A stretch of 64,000 nt of DNA from Bradyrhizobium sp. CIAT3101 (GCF_029714945.1 NZ_CP121634.1:4981001-5045000), one strand, 5' to 3'; shown: positions 19,758-29,076, counted from the first letter of the stretch. Notes: a model not told the origin generated them from the letters alone. Program-made: numbers and translations.

Positions 19758-20860
19758 ACCAACAGCGCACGCCTACACTGCTTTACATCGATGACGACGA
19801 CGCGCTTGCGCGCCTGGTCGATCGCGGCCTGACGCGGCGCGGCTACAAGGTCATCCATGCCGCGAGCGGCGAGGAAGGCCTGGAGCGCATCCGTAACGCA
19901 AGCAGTCAAGGCTGCATCGATGTGGTGGCGCTCGATCAGTACATGCCCGGTCTCGACGGGCTCGAGACGCTCGAGCAGGTCATGGCGATCCCGGACGCCC
20001 CGCCGGTGGTGTTCGTCACGGCCTCGCAGGATTCCAGCATCGCGGTGACCGCGCTCAAGGCCGGTGCGGCCGACTATCTGGTCAAGGACGTCAAGGGCGA
20101 CTTCATCCCGCTCCTGCATGTCGCGGCCGAAGGCGCGCTGCGCCAGGCCGAGTTGCAGCGCGCCCGCGAGGAGGCTGAAGCCGAGATCCACGCCTCGCGC
20201 GACCGCTACGCCGCACTTGCCGCCGAACGCGAGTTGTTGCTGCGCGAGGTCAATCACCGCGTCGGCAATTCGCTCCAAATCATCGCCTCGCTGTTGCACC
20301 TGCAGGCGAGCTCCGCCGCGCAGGACGAGGTCAAGGCCGCGCTCACCAACGCGATGGGTCGCGTCGCCGCCGTCGCCCAGGTGCACCGCCGCCTCTACAC
20401 CTCGCAGGACCTGAAGAGCGTCGTGCTCAACCAGTATCTGGACTCCCTGCTCGAGGATCTCCGCCGCTCGGCCGAAGGTAACCGGATGTCGCGCCTGACG
20501 GTGAAGGCGGAAGCCATCGAGATCGACCCGGACCGCGCCGTCGCCGTCGGCATCATCGTCAACGAGCTGGTGATGAACGCGGTGAAATACGCCTATCCCG
20601 ACGGCGCCGGGCCCATTCATGTCGAGCTGAGCTCGCAAGGCGACGATCTCCTGCTGTCGATCACCGACGACGGCGTCGGCGACAACGTCAAGGCCGATCC
20701 GCGCTCCACCGGCATGGGCCAGCGCATCGTCGCGGCGATGGCCAGCAAGCTCGATGCCACCGTCGAGCGCGATCCCGCCCATTCCGGAACCCGCATCATC
20801 CTGCGGTTCCAGCGCACGCCCGCGCCCCCCGGCAAGGCGAACACCGCCGCGGCGGGCTGA
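19754..20860 (+). CDS. Receiver-HisKA_2 histidine kinase (HWE/HisKA_2 type)
   Basis: This 368-residue soluble protein has an N-terminal receiver domain (phospho-acceptor Asp61 in VALDQYMPG, Lys111 in LVKDV). A coiled linker and a HisKA_2 dimerisation domain follow, with His168 in [14 protein letters not shown]. The ATPase domain has [13 protein letters not shown] and ITDDGVGD and ends about residue 355. Kinases of this type act in alphaproteobacterial general stress signalling (PhyK-like) and in relays downstream of single-domain regulators. The gene overlaps the preceding regulator by 4 bp, so phosphate probably passes from the CHASE3 kinase through the regulator or the receiver here. Confidence 0.88.
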   Translation: MNQQRTPTLLYIDDDDALARLVDRGLTRRGYKVIHAASGEEGLERIRNASSQGCIDVVALDQYMPGLDGLETLEQVMAIPDAPPVVFVTASQDSSIAVTALKAGAADYLVKDVKGDFIPLLHVAAEGALRQAELQRAREEAEAEIHASRDRYAALAAERELLLREVNHRVGNSLQIIASLLHLQASSAAQDEVKAALTNAMGRVAAVAQVHRRLYTSQDLKSVVLNQYLDSLLEDLRRSAEGNRMSRLTVKAEAIEIDPDRAVAVGIIVNELVMNAVKYAYPDGAGPIHVELSSQGDDLLLSITDDGVGDNVKADPRSTGMGQRIVAAMASKLDATVERDPAHSGTRIILRFQRTPAPPGKANTAAAG

Positions 20861-20922
20861 TCCGCACATCCGGAATTGCCCCCCATCGCACGCGCATCGC
20901 GATCCTGCTATGGTCGGACGCT

Positions 20923-21603
20923 ATGACTTCGCGCGACTCCGCCTCGTCTGAAATCACGCCGGCCGTGCTGCTGCGCGCCTATGCCTGCGGCATCTTTCCG
21001 ATGGCCGAGAGTGCCGACGACCCGACCCTGTTCTGGGTCGAACCGGAAATGCGCGGCGTGATCCCGCTCGACGGCTTTCGCGTCTCGTCGCGACTGGCCC
21101 GCACGGTGCGCTCGGATGCGTTTCGCGTCACCGTCAACACCGCGTTCAAGGCGACCATTGCCGGCTGCGCCGCGCCGCAGGCCGGGCGCGAGGATACCTG
21201 GATCAATAAGCGCATCCGCGACCTCTATGGCGGCCTCTACGAGCTCGGCCATTGCCACAGCGTCGAGGCCTGGCAGGGCGACGACCTCGTCGGCGGCCTC
21301 TATGGCGTGAGCCTGGGGCGTGCCTTCTTCGGCGAGAGCATGTTTCACACCGCGCGCGATGCCTCGAAGGTCGCGCTGGTGCATCTGGTCGCGCGTCTGA
21401 TCCATGGCGGCTTCGAGCTGCTCGACACGCAATATGTCACCGAGCATCTCAAGAGTTTTGGCGCGGCCGAGATCTCGCGGCGGCGCTACACCGCGCTGCT
21501 CGACAAGGCGCTCGCCGGTGAGCCCGGCGATTTCCTGAAACTGTCTGCGGGGGATGCGATCCCGGGCGCACGCGCGCTCGAGATCGTCGCCTCGCGGCAA
21601 TAA
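20923..21603 (+). CDS. aat: Leucyl/phenylalanyl-tRNA--protein transferase
   Basis: This 226-residue enzyme adds Leu or Phe to proteins starting with Arg or Lys, marking them for ClpS/ClpAP degradation (N-end rule). Family motifs are [14 protein letters not shown] at the N-terminus, [39 protein letters not shown], and [15 protein letters not shown] with the later [15 protein letters not shown]. Length fits the family. It is followed by a convergent DUF2155 gene, a common arrangement in Bradyrhizobium. Confidence 0.95.
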   Translation: MTSRDSASSEITPAVLLRAYACGIFPMAESADDPTLFWVEPEMRGVIPLDGFRVSSRLARTVRSDAFRVTVNTAFKATIAGCAAPQAGREDTWINKRIRDLYGGLYELGHCHSVEAWQGDDLVGGLYGVSLGRAFFGESMFHTARDASKVALVHLVARLIHGGFELLDTQYVTEHLKSFGAAEISRRRYTALLDKALAGEPGDFLKLSAGDAIPGARALEIVASRQ

Positions 21604-21610
21604 ATCAGGT

Positions 21611-22627
21611 TTATCGGCTACCGAACCCGGGGATACCAAAGAGGCCCGGCCGCTGCTCCGGCGGCGGAGGTGGCGGCGGCGCCGGCTGCTGCTGGATCGG
21701 CGGCAGGGGCTGCGGCGGACGCTGCTGCACGGCCTGTTTTGGCGCGGCCTTCTTCTGCGCCGGAGGCGGTGGCGGCGGCGCAGGCTTGGTCGCGGGATCG
21801 GGCGCTGCGGTCGCAATGGTCTGCTGCGGCTCTTTGCAGTCGGTGAGCCAGATGTCGTAGATCGGGTGCTCGACGCCGTGCAGGCCGGGGCTTGCGGCAT
21901 ACATCCAGCCGGAGAAGATCCGCTTCACCTCGCCCTGCAAGGTGATCTCGTCGACCTCGACGAATGCGTCGGTGTTGGCGGCTTCCGTGGCGGGCCGCGT
22001 GTAGCACGCGTCGGTCTTCACCCGCAGCGCGCCGAACTGCACGGTCTCGCCGATATCCTCGTCGAAATTGATGATGCGCCCGGTGATCTTGTCGAGGCCG
22101 GAGAACGTCGCCTTCTTGTTCACGATCTTCTGCGCCGGCGGCTCGGTGACGACCTCGTCGCCCGGCTGGAGGCTTGCCGGCGCCTGAGGCACGGCGCCCT
22201 GCTGGGTCCCGCCCTTCTGCTGCGGCTGGCGCTGGCCGGGAGCTCCCGGAACAGCGGCGCCCGGCTGAGCAGGCGCGCCCGGCGGCGCCACAGCGACGGC
22301 CGGCGGCTGGTTCTGCGGGGCGACGGGGCTGCCTGGCGGCGGCGCCAGCGGCTGGGTCTCGACCGGCCCCGGCATGGCATTGCCCTGGCGCGGCATCGGA
22401 CGCGACGGCAGCACGCGGCCCTGCGGCGGCAGCTCGGGCACCTCTTCGTCGTCGTCGGGGGTCGGCTGCGGTTGCGGCTGTCCGCCGCGCGGGATGGTCC
22501 CCGGCGGCCGCAATGGTGGCGGATCGGAGAAGATCGTGCCGATCTGCGCCTGCGCGGGCGTCGCCACCGTCAAAGCGGTAGCGGCCAAAAGCGCCGCAAG
22601 ACCTGTCAGGGTAATGGTTCGAAACAT
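21611..22627 (-). CDS. Exported DUF2155-domain protein
   Basis: This 338-residue protein has a signal peptide (MFRTITLTGLAALL..., cut after TPAQA, about residue 26). A long Pro/Gln/Gly/Ala-rich disordered stretch (about 28-165) is followed by DUF2155 (about 170-275, including KITGRIINFDEDIGETVQFGALRV and FSGWMYAASPGLHGVEHPIYDIWLTDC). The tail is Pro/Gln-rich. DUF2155 proteins are periplasmic and of unknown function, conserved in alphaproteobacteria next to aat or accB. I placed the start at the ATG at 22625-22627 because the signal peptide begins there; an upstream ATG at 22669 is an alternative. Confidence 0.82.
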   Translation of the reverse strand: MFRTITLTGLAALLAATALTVATPAQAQIGTIFSDPPPLRPPGTIPRGGQPQPQPTPDDDEEVPELPPQGRVLPSRPMPRQGNAMPGPVETQPLAPPPGSPVAPQNQPPAVAVAPPGAPAQPGAAVPGAPGQRQPQQKGGTQQGAVPQAPASLQPGDEVVTEPPAQKIVNKKATFSGLDKITGRIINFDEDIGETVQFGALRVKTDACYTRPATEAANTDAFVEVDEITLQGEVKRIFSGWMYAASPGLHGVEHPIYDIWLTDCKEPQQTIATAAPDPATKPAPPPPPPAQKKAAPKQAVQQRPPQPLPPIQQQPAPPPPPPPEQRPGLFGIPGFGSR

Positions 22628-22876
22628 AATCTCGCGCGGCTTCAACAGCGAATCGGGCTTATTCGACATTCTACAGGGGATACCGCCGCTCGCAGGCCAT
22701 CCGGTTAACACGGCGAATACGGCGGGGAAAGGGCGGCATCCCTGCCCTGCCCGCCGCCGGCTGGCCATCCCGGCCTCCGGATGGGATAGTCGGCCGCCTC
22801 CCCCCGAGGCGGAACGCGGGCATCGCCCCCCGAAAATGACGTCCACCGATCACCAGAACCTCTGGGGTACCTGCCC

Positions 22877-23824
22877 ATGCCCGTCGTGCTCGATCCCGAT
22901 GCCGCCGCCGTCTACAAGGCTTTCCAGGAGGCCGGCCGCCCCGCCTACGAGACGCTGACCGCCGCGGAGGCGCGCGCCTACTACGCGCAGGCTCGCTTTG
23001 CCACCAACCCCGAGCCGCCGGAGCTTGCGCGGGTCGCGCCGCTGTCGATCCCGGCGCCGCACGGGACCATCCCCGCCCGCATCTACGTGCCGAAAGAGCC
23101 GCGCCTCAAGGACGGGCTGGCGCCCGCGCTGGTGTTCTTCCATGGCGGCGGCTGGGTGATCGGCGATCTCGACAGCCATGACGTCGTCTGCCGGCAACTC
23201 GCCGACGCCGGCGCCCTGATGGTGATCGCGGTCGATTACCGCCTCGCACCCGAGCACAAATTTCCCGCCGCCACCGACGACGCGATCACCGCGACCAAAT
23301 GGATTGCGGCGAACGCGCGCGAGCTGGGCATCGATGCTTCGCGCCTCTCGATCGGCGGCGACAGCGCCGGCGGCAATCTCGCAGCCGTCGTCGCGCTGGC
23401 CGCGCGTGACGGCGATGGCCCCGCGCTCACCGGCCAGGTGCTGATCTATCCGGCGGTCGATTTCGCCATGACGCACGGTTCGCACAGCGAGCCCGAGACC
23501 AGCGTCCTGCTGACGCATTCGGTAATCCGCTGGTTCCGCGACCATTATCTCAACGGCGCGGCCGGCATTCACGACTGGCGCGCCTCGCCCGCGCGCGCCG
23601 AGACCTTGGCTGGACTGCCGCCGGCCTATGTGCTCACGGCTGGCGCCGATCCCCTGCGCGACGAGGGCGACGAATACGCCGCGCGCCTCAAGCAGGCCGG
23701 CGTGGGCGTCACATACAAGCACTTCCCCGGCCAGTTCCACGGCTTCTTCACCATGGGCAAATTGCTGCAACAGGCCAATGTCGCGGTGAGCGAGATCGGC
23801 GCATGGCTGAAGGCATTGGGTTGA
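22877..23824 (+). CDS. Alpha/beta hydrolase, hormone-sensitive lipase family
   Basis: This 315-residue cytoplasmic esterase has the oxyanion-hole motif HGGGW (89-93) and the nucleophile elbow GDSAGGN with Ser163. The triad is completed by Asp258 (GADPLRDEGD) and His288 (FPGQFHGF). These define the HSL (family IV) carboxylesterases, which hydrolyse short-chain esters. Length is typical (about 310). It lies 16 bp before a transporter gene on the same strand, so the two may handle one compound; the substrate is unknown. Confidence 0.9.
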   Translation: MPVVLDPDAAAVYKAFQEAGRPAYETLTAAEARAYYAQARFATNPEPPELARVAPLSIPAPHGTIPARIYVPKEPRLKDGLAPALVFFHGGGWVIGDLDSHDVVCRQLADAGALMVIAVDYRLAPEHKFPAATDDAITATKWIAANARELGIDASRLSIGGDSAGGNLAAVVALAARDGDGPALTGQVLIYPAVDFAMTHGSHSEPETSVLLTHSVIRWFRDHYLNGAAGIHDWRASPARAETLAGLPPAYVLTAGADPLRDEGDEYAARLKQAGVGVTYKHFPGQFHGFFTMGKLLQQANVAVSEIGAWLKALG

Positions 23825-23840
23825 GAACGTCGTCATCCGA

Positions 23841-24842
23841 ATGTCGTCTGCGCTCAAAACCGTCTTTGCCCTTCCCCTCCGCGGCCTGACCTGGCTCGGC
23901 GGCCAGGGCACGCGCGCGGTGGCCGCCGTCGTGTTCATTGCCGCCGCCGTGCCGCCGCTCGGCGCGCTGCTGCGGCCCTACGTCACCGAGGCGATCCTCG
24001 TCCTGCTCTGCATCTCCTTCATGCGGGTCGATCTCGCGGCGCTCTACAGCCACCTGCGCCGGCCCGCGCTGGTGGCAACCGCCACCGCGTGGACGACGAT
24101 CGGCGTGCCGCTGATCGTCGGACTGATCGCGCATGCGAGCGGGCTCACCGAGCGTGCGCCCGGCCTGTCGCTGGCGCTGATGCTGCAGAGCATGGCCTCG
24201 CCGATGATGGCCTCTCCGGCGTTGGCCGCGCTGATGGGCCTCGACGCCACGCTGGTGCTGATCACGCTGGTGACCGCAACCGCGATCGTGCCCTTCACCG
24301 CGTCGCTGTTCGCGAGCCTTTTCCTCGGCGGCATGCTGGCCATCTCGCCGCTCACACTCGGGCTGAAGCTGCTCGGCATCCTCGCGGCATCGCTGCTGGG
24401 CGCCACCATGATCCGATGGGTCTTCGGTGCCGAGGCGATCCAGCGCCACAAGCAGCCGATCGACGGCTTCAACATCATCATCCTCCTGATCTTCGCGTCC
24501 GCGATCATGGGCGATGTCGTGAGCGACCTGATGGCGCGGCCGGTCTTCACGATCAGCCTCGCAGCCCTGTCGTTCGCGATCTATTTCACCCTGCTCGCCG
24601 TCACGACCTTGCTGTTCCGCCGCATCGGCTATGAGCGCGCACTGGCGCTCGGGCTGATGGTGTCACAGCGCAATCTCGGCCTGATGCTCGCCGCGACCGC
24701 CGGCGCGCTGCCGGCCACGACCTGGCTCTATTTCGCGATGACGCAGTTTCCGATCCATCTGTCGCCGTACATGCTGACGCCGATCGCGCGGCGGCTGGCG
24801 ACGCGAGGAACCGGCGCGACGGCCGCAGGCAGCACCAGCTAG
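23841..24842 (+). CDS. Bile acid:sodium symporter-like (SBF/ACR3 superfamily) transporter
   Basis: This 333-residue membrane protein has about ten hydrophobic segments. The pattern LMLQSMASPMMASPALAALMGLD followed later by MVSQRNLGLMLAATAGALP resembles the two half-repeats of the BASS superfamily, where TM4 and TM9 are broken helices with polar residues. It lacks the PnaxS-type motifs I would expect in a typical arsenite permease, so the substrate is open (an organic anion is likely). It is probably co-transcribed with the esterase 16 bp upstream, suggesting ester hydrolysis and organic-acid movement. Confidence 0.7.
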   Translation: MSSALKTVFALPLRGLTWLGGQGTRAVAAVVFIAAAVPPLGALLRPYVTEAILVLLCISFMRVDLAALYSHLRRPALVATATAWTTIGVPLIVGLIAHASGLTERAPGLSLALMLQSMASPMMASPALAALMGLDATLVLITLVTATAIVPFTASLFASLFLGGMLAISPLTLGLKLLGILAASLLGATMIRWVFGAEAIQRHKQPIDGFNIIILLIFASAIMGDVVSDLMARPVFTISLAALSFAIYFTLLAVTTLLFRRIGYERALALGLMVSQRNLGLMLAATAGALPATTWLYFAMTQFPIHLSPYMLTPIARRLATRGTGATAAGSTS

Positions 24843-24849
24843 CGCGCTC

Positions 24850-25644
24850 TCATGTCAGCGCGCCGGCAGGCTTTGATGCCCTGAAAATATAGCGGTTGGT
24901 GCTGAAGAAATATTGTCCCGTCCCGGTCGGGCGCTCGAATTCGCCGTGCCATGCATTGAGATCGTCGGCTGAAACGTCGTTCGTGCGGCTGACGAAATCC
25001 CGGATCCCCTGGGCCAGTCCCTTGCTGTAGCTATCGTCATCGTACCGCAAATTCAAAATCGGAAAGACGGATGCTCCGTCCAGATGAAATCCGGCATTGA
25101 TCAGTCTGAAGGCCATCGATCTGGGGAGACGCGGATGGGCACAATGTGCTTCCCATGATGTCATGACGGCGGCCATGCGCTCGCGGTTGTCAGAATGCCA
25201 CACCACGGCGTCCCAATCCGTTGCGACAAAAACCGTTCGGCCGCCCGGCTTCAGGACGCGAAACGCTTCCCTGAGCACGCGGTCGACATCAGGGACGTAC
25301 TCGGCGACCTGAGTGCACACGACGGCGTCAAATGATGCATCGGGCTGGCCCAACTCCGTCGCGTTGCCGATGGCATATGAAATCCAGTCCGAAGCCTTCT
25401 GCCGGTTGCAGACGGCGATCAGGTCGGTCGACACATCGATACCGACGACAGCGCCATGAAGCCCAACGATCTGCGCCATGGTTTCGCAGAGATAGCCCGG
25501 ACCGCATCCGATATCGAGAACGCGCTCGCCGGCAGAGAGATTGAGGTGCCGGATTGTGTCCGCGCGCTGGGCCTTCACATCGTCGGTGAGATAGATTCTC
25601 TGGAGCCGTTTCGCGTTCTCATTGCTGTACTCCATCCCGCTCAT
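24850..25644 (-). CDS. SAM-dependent class I methyltransferase
   Basis: This 264-residue protein has a Rossmann-type methyltransferase core. Motif I is VLDIGCGPGYLCETM (about 43-57), the acidic residue after beta2 is in VVGIDVS, and FDAVVCTQVAEYVPD with LREAFRVLKPGGR forms motifs II-III of the UbiE/COQ5-like (Methyltransf_11) group. The start at 25642-25644 (MSGMEYSN) has a strong SD (GGAGG). It starts 35 bp after the AraC regulator stop and may share its transcript. The acceptor is unknown; the C-terminal half (GQYFFSTNRYIF) resembles arsenite or small-molecule methyltransferases. Confidence 0.82.
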   Translation of the reverse strand: MSGMEYSNENAKRLQRIYLTDDVKAQRADTIRHLNLSAGERVLDIGCGPGYLCETMAQIVGLHGAVVGIDVSTDLIAVCNRQKASDWISYAIGNATELGQPDASFDAVVCTQVAEYVPDVDRVLREAFRVLKPGGRTVFVATDWDAVVWHSDNRERMAAVMTSWEAHCAHPRLPRSMAFRLINAGFHLDGASVFPILNLRYDDDSYSKGLAQGIRDFVSRTNDVSADDLNAWHGEFERPTGTGQYFFSTNRYIFRASKPAGALT

Positions 25645-25679
25645 CGTCGCCTCCTCGGTCGCGTGGCAAGTGAGAGTCG

Positions 25680-26624
25680 CTACCCCGCCCGCGCCGCGCG
25701 CCGCAGCGCCTGAGGGGGCTGGCCGAAGGCGCGGATGAAGGCGCGGCGCATGCGCTCGGGATCGCCGAAGCCGGTCGCCTCTGCCACGAGCTCGATCGCC
25801 TCGCGCGAGGACTGCACGCGCTCGCGCGCAACCTCGATCCGCAGCCGCTCGATCGCCTTCGACGGCGTTGTGCCGGTCTCGGCGGCAAAGGCGCGGGCGA
25901 AATGCCGCGCGCTCATGCCGGCGCGATCGGCGAGGTTTTCGACCGTCAGCGGTGTGTCGAGATTTTCCCGCGCCCACGACAGCAGCGCACCGAACCGGCC
26001 GTTCGGCGTCTTCAATTCCAGCAGCGACGAGAATTGCGACTGGCCGCCGCTGCGGCGATGGTACAGCACGAGCTGGCGCGCGGTCGCCTGCGCGATCTCC
26101 TCGCCATGGTCTTCGGTGACCATCGCGAGCGCGAGGTCGATGCCGGCGCTGATGCCCGCCGACGTCCAGACCTGGCCGTCGCGGGTGAAGATCTGGTCCG
26201 GCTCGAACTTGATCTTGGGATAGCGCGCGACGAAATCGCGCGTGCGGCCCCAATGCGTCGTGGCGCGGCGGCCGTCGAGCAGGCCGGCCTCCGCGAGCAC
26301 ATAGGCGCCCGAGCAGACGCTGGCGATCCGCACGCCGCGCTTCGCCAGCCGCTGCACGAAGGCGAGCGTTGTCGGACAGCGCGCCGCCGCCGACACGCCC
26401 GCGCCGCCCGCCACGACCAACGTCGTGATCGCATTCGTCGATTTGAAATCGCGCGCCATCATCTCGACGCCGGAGGACGAGCGCACCGGACCCGCGGTCA
26501 TCGCCAGCACGCGCAGCGCAAGCGGCTTGTCGCCGGCGCGTGCCGCGATCTCGAATACCGAGATCGGGCCGGCCGCATCGAGCAGCTGAAAATCCGGGAA
26601 GATCAGGATGCCGATCATGCTCAT
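25680..26624 (-). CDS. GlxA-type AraC regulator with DJ-1/PfpI domain
   Basis: This 314-residue regulator has an N-terminal DJ-1/PfpI-like domain (about 4-175) with Cys104 in SVCSGAYVLAEAGLL at the nucleophile-elbow position. It also has a C-terminal AraC helix-turn-helix pair (about 215-310; LADRAGMSARHFARAFAAETGTTPS, then GFGDPERMRRAFIRAFGQPP). In this family the DJ-1 domain usually senses a ligand. It is divergent from a free-standing DJ-1/PfpI enzyme at 26710, so it probably controls that gene. An inverted repeat in the 85-bp gap is a candidate operator. Confidence 0.9.
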   Translation of the reverse strand: MSMIGILIFPDFQLLDAAGPISVFEIAARAGDKPLALRVLAMTAGPVRSSSGVEMMARDFKSTNAITTLVVAGGAGVSAAARCPTTLAFVQRLAKRGVRIASVCSGAYVLAEAGLLDGRRATTHWGRTRDFVARYPKIKFEPDQIFTRDGQVWTSAGISAGIDLALAMVTEDHGEEIAQATARQLVLYHRRSGGQSQFSSLLELKTPNGRFGALLSWARENLDTPLTVENLADRAGMSARHFARAFAAETGTTPSKAIERLRIEVARERVQSSREAIELVAEATGFGDPERMRRAFIRAFGQPPQALRRAARAG

Positions 26625-26658
26625 GTCCGAAAGTGAGGGAAATACGCCATTTTGGACA
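26624..26658. promoter_or_regulatory. Inverted repeat between divergent DJ-1 genes, candidate operator
   Basis: TGTCCGAAA (26624-26632) is matched by TTTTGGACA (26650-26658). The second arm's complement is TGTCCAAAA, so the 9-bp arms match at 8 positions, with a 17-bp centre. The repeat overlaps the start codon of the AraC gene and lies 52 bp before the DJ-1/PfpI gene. Autoregulation by the AraC protein would be consistent; this is inferred. Confidence 0.4.
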
Positions 26659-26709
26659 GAAGGGCATCATGCCAATTTGCCGGCGTCAAGCACTTCATTG
26701 GAGGCTCTC

Positions 26710-27396
26710 ATGACGGCACCGCTTCAGATCGGCCTTTTGGTGTTCCCGCGCGTCACCCAACTCGACTTCACCGGCCCGTTGCAGGTGTTTTCATCCGTCC
26801 CCGGCGCGACCGTGCACCTGATCTGGAAGACGCTGGATCCCGTGCCAAGCGATTCCGTGCTGATGCTGACGCCGACGGTGACATTCGCCGATTGCCCGCA
26901 ACTCGACGTGATCTGCATTCCCGGCGGCTTCGGCACCGACGCTCTCCTCAATGACGAGGAGACCCTCGACTTCGTGCGCAAGCAGGCTGAGGGCGCCAAA
27001 TTCGTCACGTCGGTCTGCACGGGATCGCTGGTGCTGGGCGCGGCCGGGCTCTTGAAGGGCTACAATGCCGCCACCCATTGGAGTGCGATGGAGATGCTGT
27101 CGCTGTTCGGCGCGACGCCGACCAAGACGCGCGTCTGCGTCGATCGAAATCGCGTGACCGGCGGCGGTGTCACCGCAGGCATCGATTTCGCTTTAACGCT
27201 GGTCTCGCTGCTGGTCGATCGCACCACCGCGGAAGCCATTCAACTTCGCCTCGAGTATAATCCCGCCCCGCCGTTCAATGCCGGCTCGCCCGATACTGCG
27301 CCGGCAGACGTGCTCGCGCTGATGAAAGAGCGGGTCGCGCCATTCCAAGCGCGGCGCTTGGAGGCTGCCAAGCGTGCAGCCGAGCGGATGATGTAG
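26710..27396 (+). CDS. DJ-1/PfpI-family protein, isonitrile hydratase-like
   Basis: This 228-residue cytoplasmic protein is a single DJ-1/PfpI domain with the nucleophile Cys103 in TSVCTGSLVLGAAGLL and an acidic partner near the N-terminus (Asp19 in TQLDFTGPLQVF). The pattern TQLDFTGP...CIPGGFG...THW matches the isonitrile hydratase (InhA)/ThiJ-like group, which hydrates isonitriles to N-formamides. Other members have different roles, so the reaction is unproven. The ATG at 26710 was chosen because homology to the family begins there. Its divergent regulator shares the same fold. Confidence 0.8.
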   Translation: MTAPLQIGLLVFPRVTQLDFTGPLQVFSSVPGATVHLIWKTLDPVPSDSVLMLTPTVTFADCPQLDVICIPGGFGTDALLNDEETLDFVRKQAEGAKFVTSVCTGSLVLGAAGLLKGYNAATHWSAMEMLSLFGATPTKTRVCVDRNRVTGGGVTAGIDFALTLVSLLVDRTTAEAIQLRLEYNPAPPFNAGSPDTAPADVLALMKERVAPFQARRLEAAKRAAERMM

Positions 27397-27402
27397 CGCG
27401 GC

Positions 27403-27459
27403 TCTCGTGTCCCGGACGCGCTGCAGCGCCCTTGCGCTGCTGCGCAGAGCCAGGACCCA
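27403..27459. repeat. Bradyrhizobium-type intergenic palindromic element (REP-like)
   Basis: A stem of GCGCTGCAGCG (27418-27428) and CGCTGCTGCGC (27435-27445) has one mismatch. It is embedded in flanks reading GTGTCCCGGAC and AGCCAGGACCC. Short elements of this GTCCCGG...GCGCTGCAGCG form occur in many intergenic gaps of Bradyrhizobium genomes, as far as I recall. It lies just after the DJ-1/PfpI stop. Confidence 0.55.
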
Positions 27460-27498
27460 GCAGCGACACGGCAAGCGGACCCTAGCCCAACAGAAAGA

Positions 27499-27523
27499 GG
27501 CCGCCCGGTTTCCCGAGCGGCCC
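27499..27523 (+). terminator. Imperfect hairpin, possible terminator
   Basis: GGCCGCCCGG and CCGAGCGGCC form a 10-bp stem with one mismatch around TTTC, followed by CTTCC rather than a T run. It may end the DJ-1/PfpI transcript. The rest of the gap to 27814 shows nothing else I can support. Confidence 0.35.
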
Positions 27524-27814
27524 TTCCTGTCTCACGGCGGCGCACATTCTCATCGGGCGATTTCGGAACTACCAGACCGGGGGCCTATCTCCCGATCGAG
27601 TCCTTCCTCGGCGGCCGCTGCATCTCGGGACAGTCGCGAACTGTTGCCCGAACCGAACGCGATGGTCTCCCATCTCCGTAAGATGGGTTCATTGAGCCGC
27701 ATCGCTGGCGCAGGCGCAACGGCCACGCAGCTGGCATCCCCGCTGATCCCGTTGTCCACAGCGGCGTGATGCGGATGCGCGTGCATCCAAACCGATGATG
27801 GAGAGCGCCTGGGA

Positions 27815-28222
27815 CTAGCCAGGCGTCCAGGGCTGGTAGTCGCCGGTCGCCTTGGGGCGCTTGCCGCCGGCGAGCGTCGAGCCGGACGGACGGTAGGCCT
27901 TGGCCGTCCCCGTCGGATTCGGCTGGTGCGGCTTCTGCCATTCGCGCGGCTGGTAGTTCTCTTCGGTCGGCGGCACGTCGACGACGTGATGCATCCAGCC
28001 ATGCCAACCCGTCGGGATCCGGCTGGCTTCGGCATAGCCGTTGTAGATCACCCAGCGCCGCTCGAAGCCGAGCGTCGGGTCGATCTTGCCACCGGCCGTC
28101 CGATAGTAGCGGTTGCCCTGCTCGTCCTCACCGACCAGCTCCCCGAACCGCGAGGTCCAGAGTTGGGTGCCAAAGGTCTGGCCGTTCCACCAGGTGAAGA
28201 GCTTCAGGAAGAATTGTTTCAT
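27815..28222 (-). CDS. NADH:ubiquinone oxidoreductase subunit NDUFA12 family protein
   Basis: This 135-residue protein is the bacterial form of the complex I accessory subunit NDUFA12/B17.2. WWNGQTFGTQLWTSRFGELVGEDEQGNRYY, RRWVIYNGYAEASRIPTGWHGWMHH and the PREWQKPHQPNPTGT tail are the conserved blocks. In alphaproteobacteria it associates with complex I at the inner membrane. The start is the ATG at 28220-28222; the longer frame upstream has unrelated sequence. It is encoded apart from the nuo operon, as is usual. Confidence 0.92.
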   Translation of the reverse strand: MKQFFLKLFTWWNGQTFGTQLWTSRFGELVGEDEQGNRYYRTAGGKIDPTLGFERRWVIYNGYAEASRIPTGWHGWMHHVVDVPPTEENYQPREWQKPHQPNPTGTAKAYRPSGSTLAGGKRPKATGDYQPWTPG

Positions 28223-28470
28223 GCGGCAAGGGCCCTGCTTCGTGGGGTCCTGATGCCATCCGGACGGCCAAATGTCCAGTTCGCCCGGTGCGGCCGTGCC
28301 CAGCCCAAACGCGGTGACACGGGGCGGCCCTGCCTGCCGCAAATCGGTCGCGATCCATTCATGCCGGGTACAGCGGCGCCGTGAAAACCTGCCGCTCATG
28401 CGCAAACCGGCGTGATCCCAGGAACCGTAGCCCGTTCAAGGGATTTGCTTCCGGGAAAGGAGTTTTGAAC

Positions 28471-29076
28471 ATGAACAGTCTGAGAGTTTTGAGTGCGGCC
28501 GCGGCGCTGGCACTGGTTCTTCCGATGGCGACCCCGAGCTTCGCCCAGGGCCCCGGCGGCCACGGTGGCGGACATGTCGGCGGTGGTGGCGGCGGTGCTC
28601 ATTTCGGCGGTGGCGGCGGCGGCGCCCGCATGGGCGGCGGCGGCTTTGCCGGTGGCGGCCCCCGGATCGGTGGCGGCGGCGGCAATTTCGCGGCCGGTGC
28701 GGCTGTGCGCCCCAGTGCGGGCCCCGCCTTTAGCGGTGGTGGCGGCCGCAACTTCGCAGCGACCGGAGGCCAATGGAACGGCGGCGGCGGCAACTGGCAC
28801 GGTGGCGGCTGGCGTCGTCACGGCGGCTTCTGGCCGGGAGTCGCAGCCGGTGCGGCGATCGGCGCGCTGGGCTCGTCCTACGCCTATTACGGCGACGGCC
28901 CGTATTACGGCGATGGCTATTACGACAACAGCTACTATGACGACGGTGCGACGGTGGCCGTGGTGCCCGACAGCGGCGGCGATTCGTCGGCCTATTGTGC
29001 CCAGCGCTACCGGTCCTACGACCCGGCGTCCGGCACCTATCTCGGCTATGACGGCCTGCGTCATCCCTGCCCGTAA
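28471..29076 (+). CDS. Exported glycine-rich BA14K-family protein
   Basis: This 201-residue protein has a signal peptide cut near TPSFA-QG (residue 26). A Gly/His-rich region (about 27-125; many GGGGGG and GGH clusters), a hydrophobic/Tyr-rich segment (about 135-170) and a C-terminal BA14K-like motif (YCAQRYRSYDPASGTYLGYDGLRHPC) follow. BA14K proteins were first seen as Brucella immunoreactive antigens and have a lectin-like reputation. Two cysteines are placed to form a disulfide in the last domain. Start at 28471 behind AAAGGAG. A strong hairpin follows at 29101. Confidence 0.8.
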   Translation: MNSLRVLSAAAALALVLPMATPSFAQGPGGHGGGHVGGGGGGAHFGGGGGGARMGGGGFAGGGPRIGGGGGNFAAGAAVRPSAGPAFSGGGGRNFAATGGQWNGGGGNWHGGGWRRHGGFWPGVAAGAAIGALGSSYAYYGDGPYYGDGYYDNSYYDDGATVAVVPDSGGDSSAYCAQRYRSYDPASGTYLGYDGLRHPCP

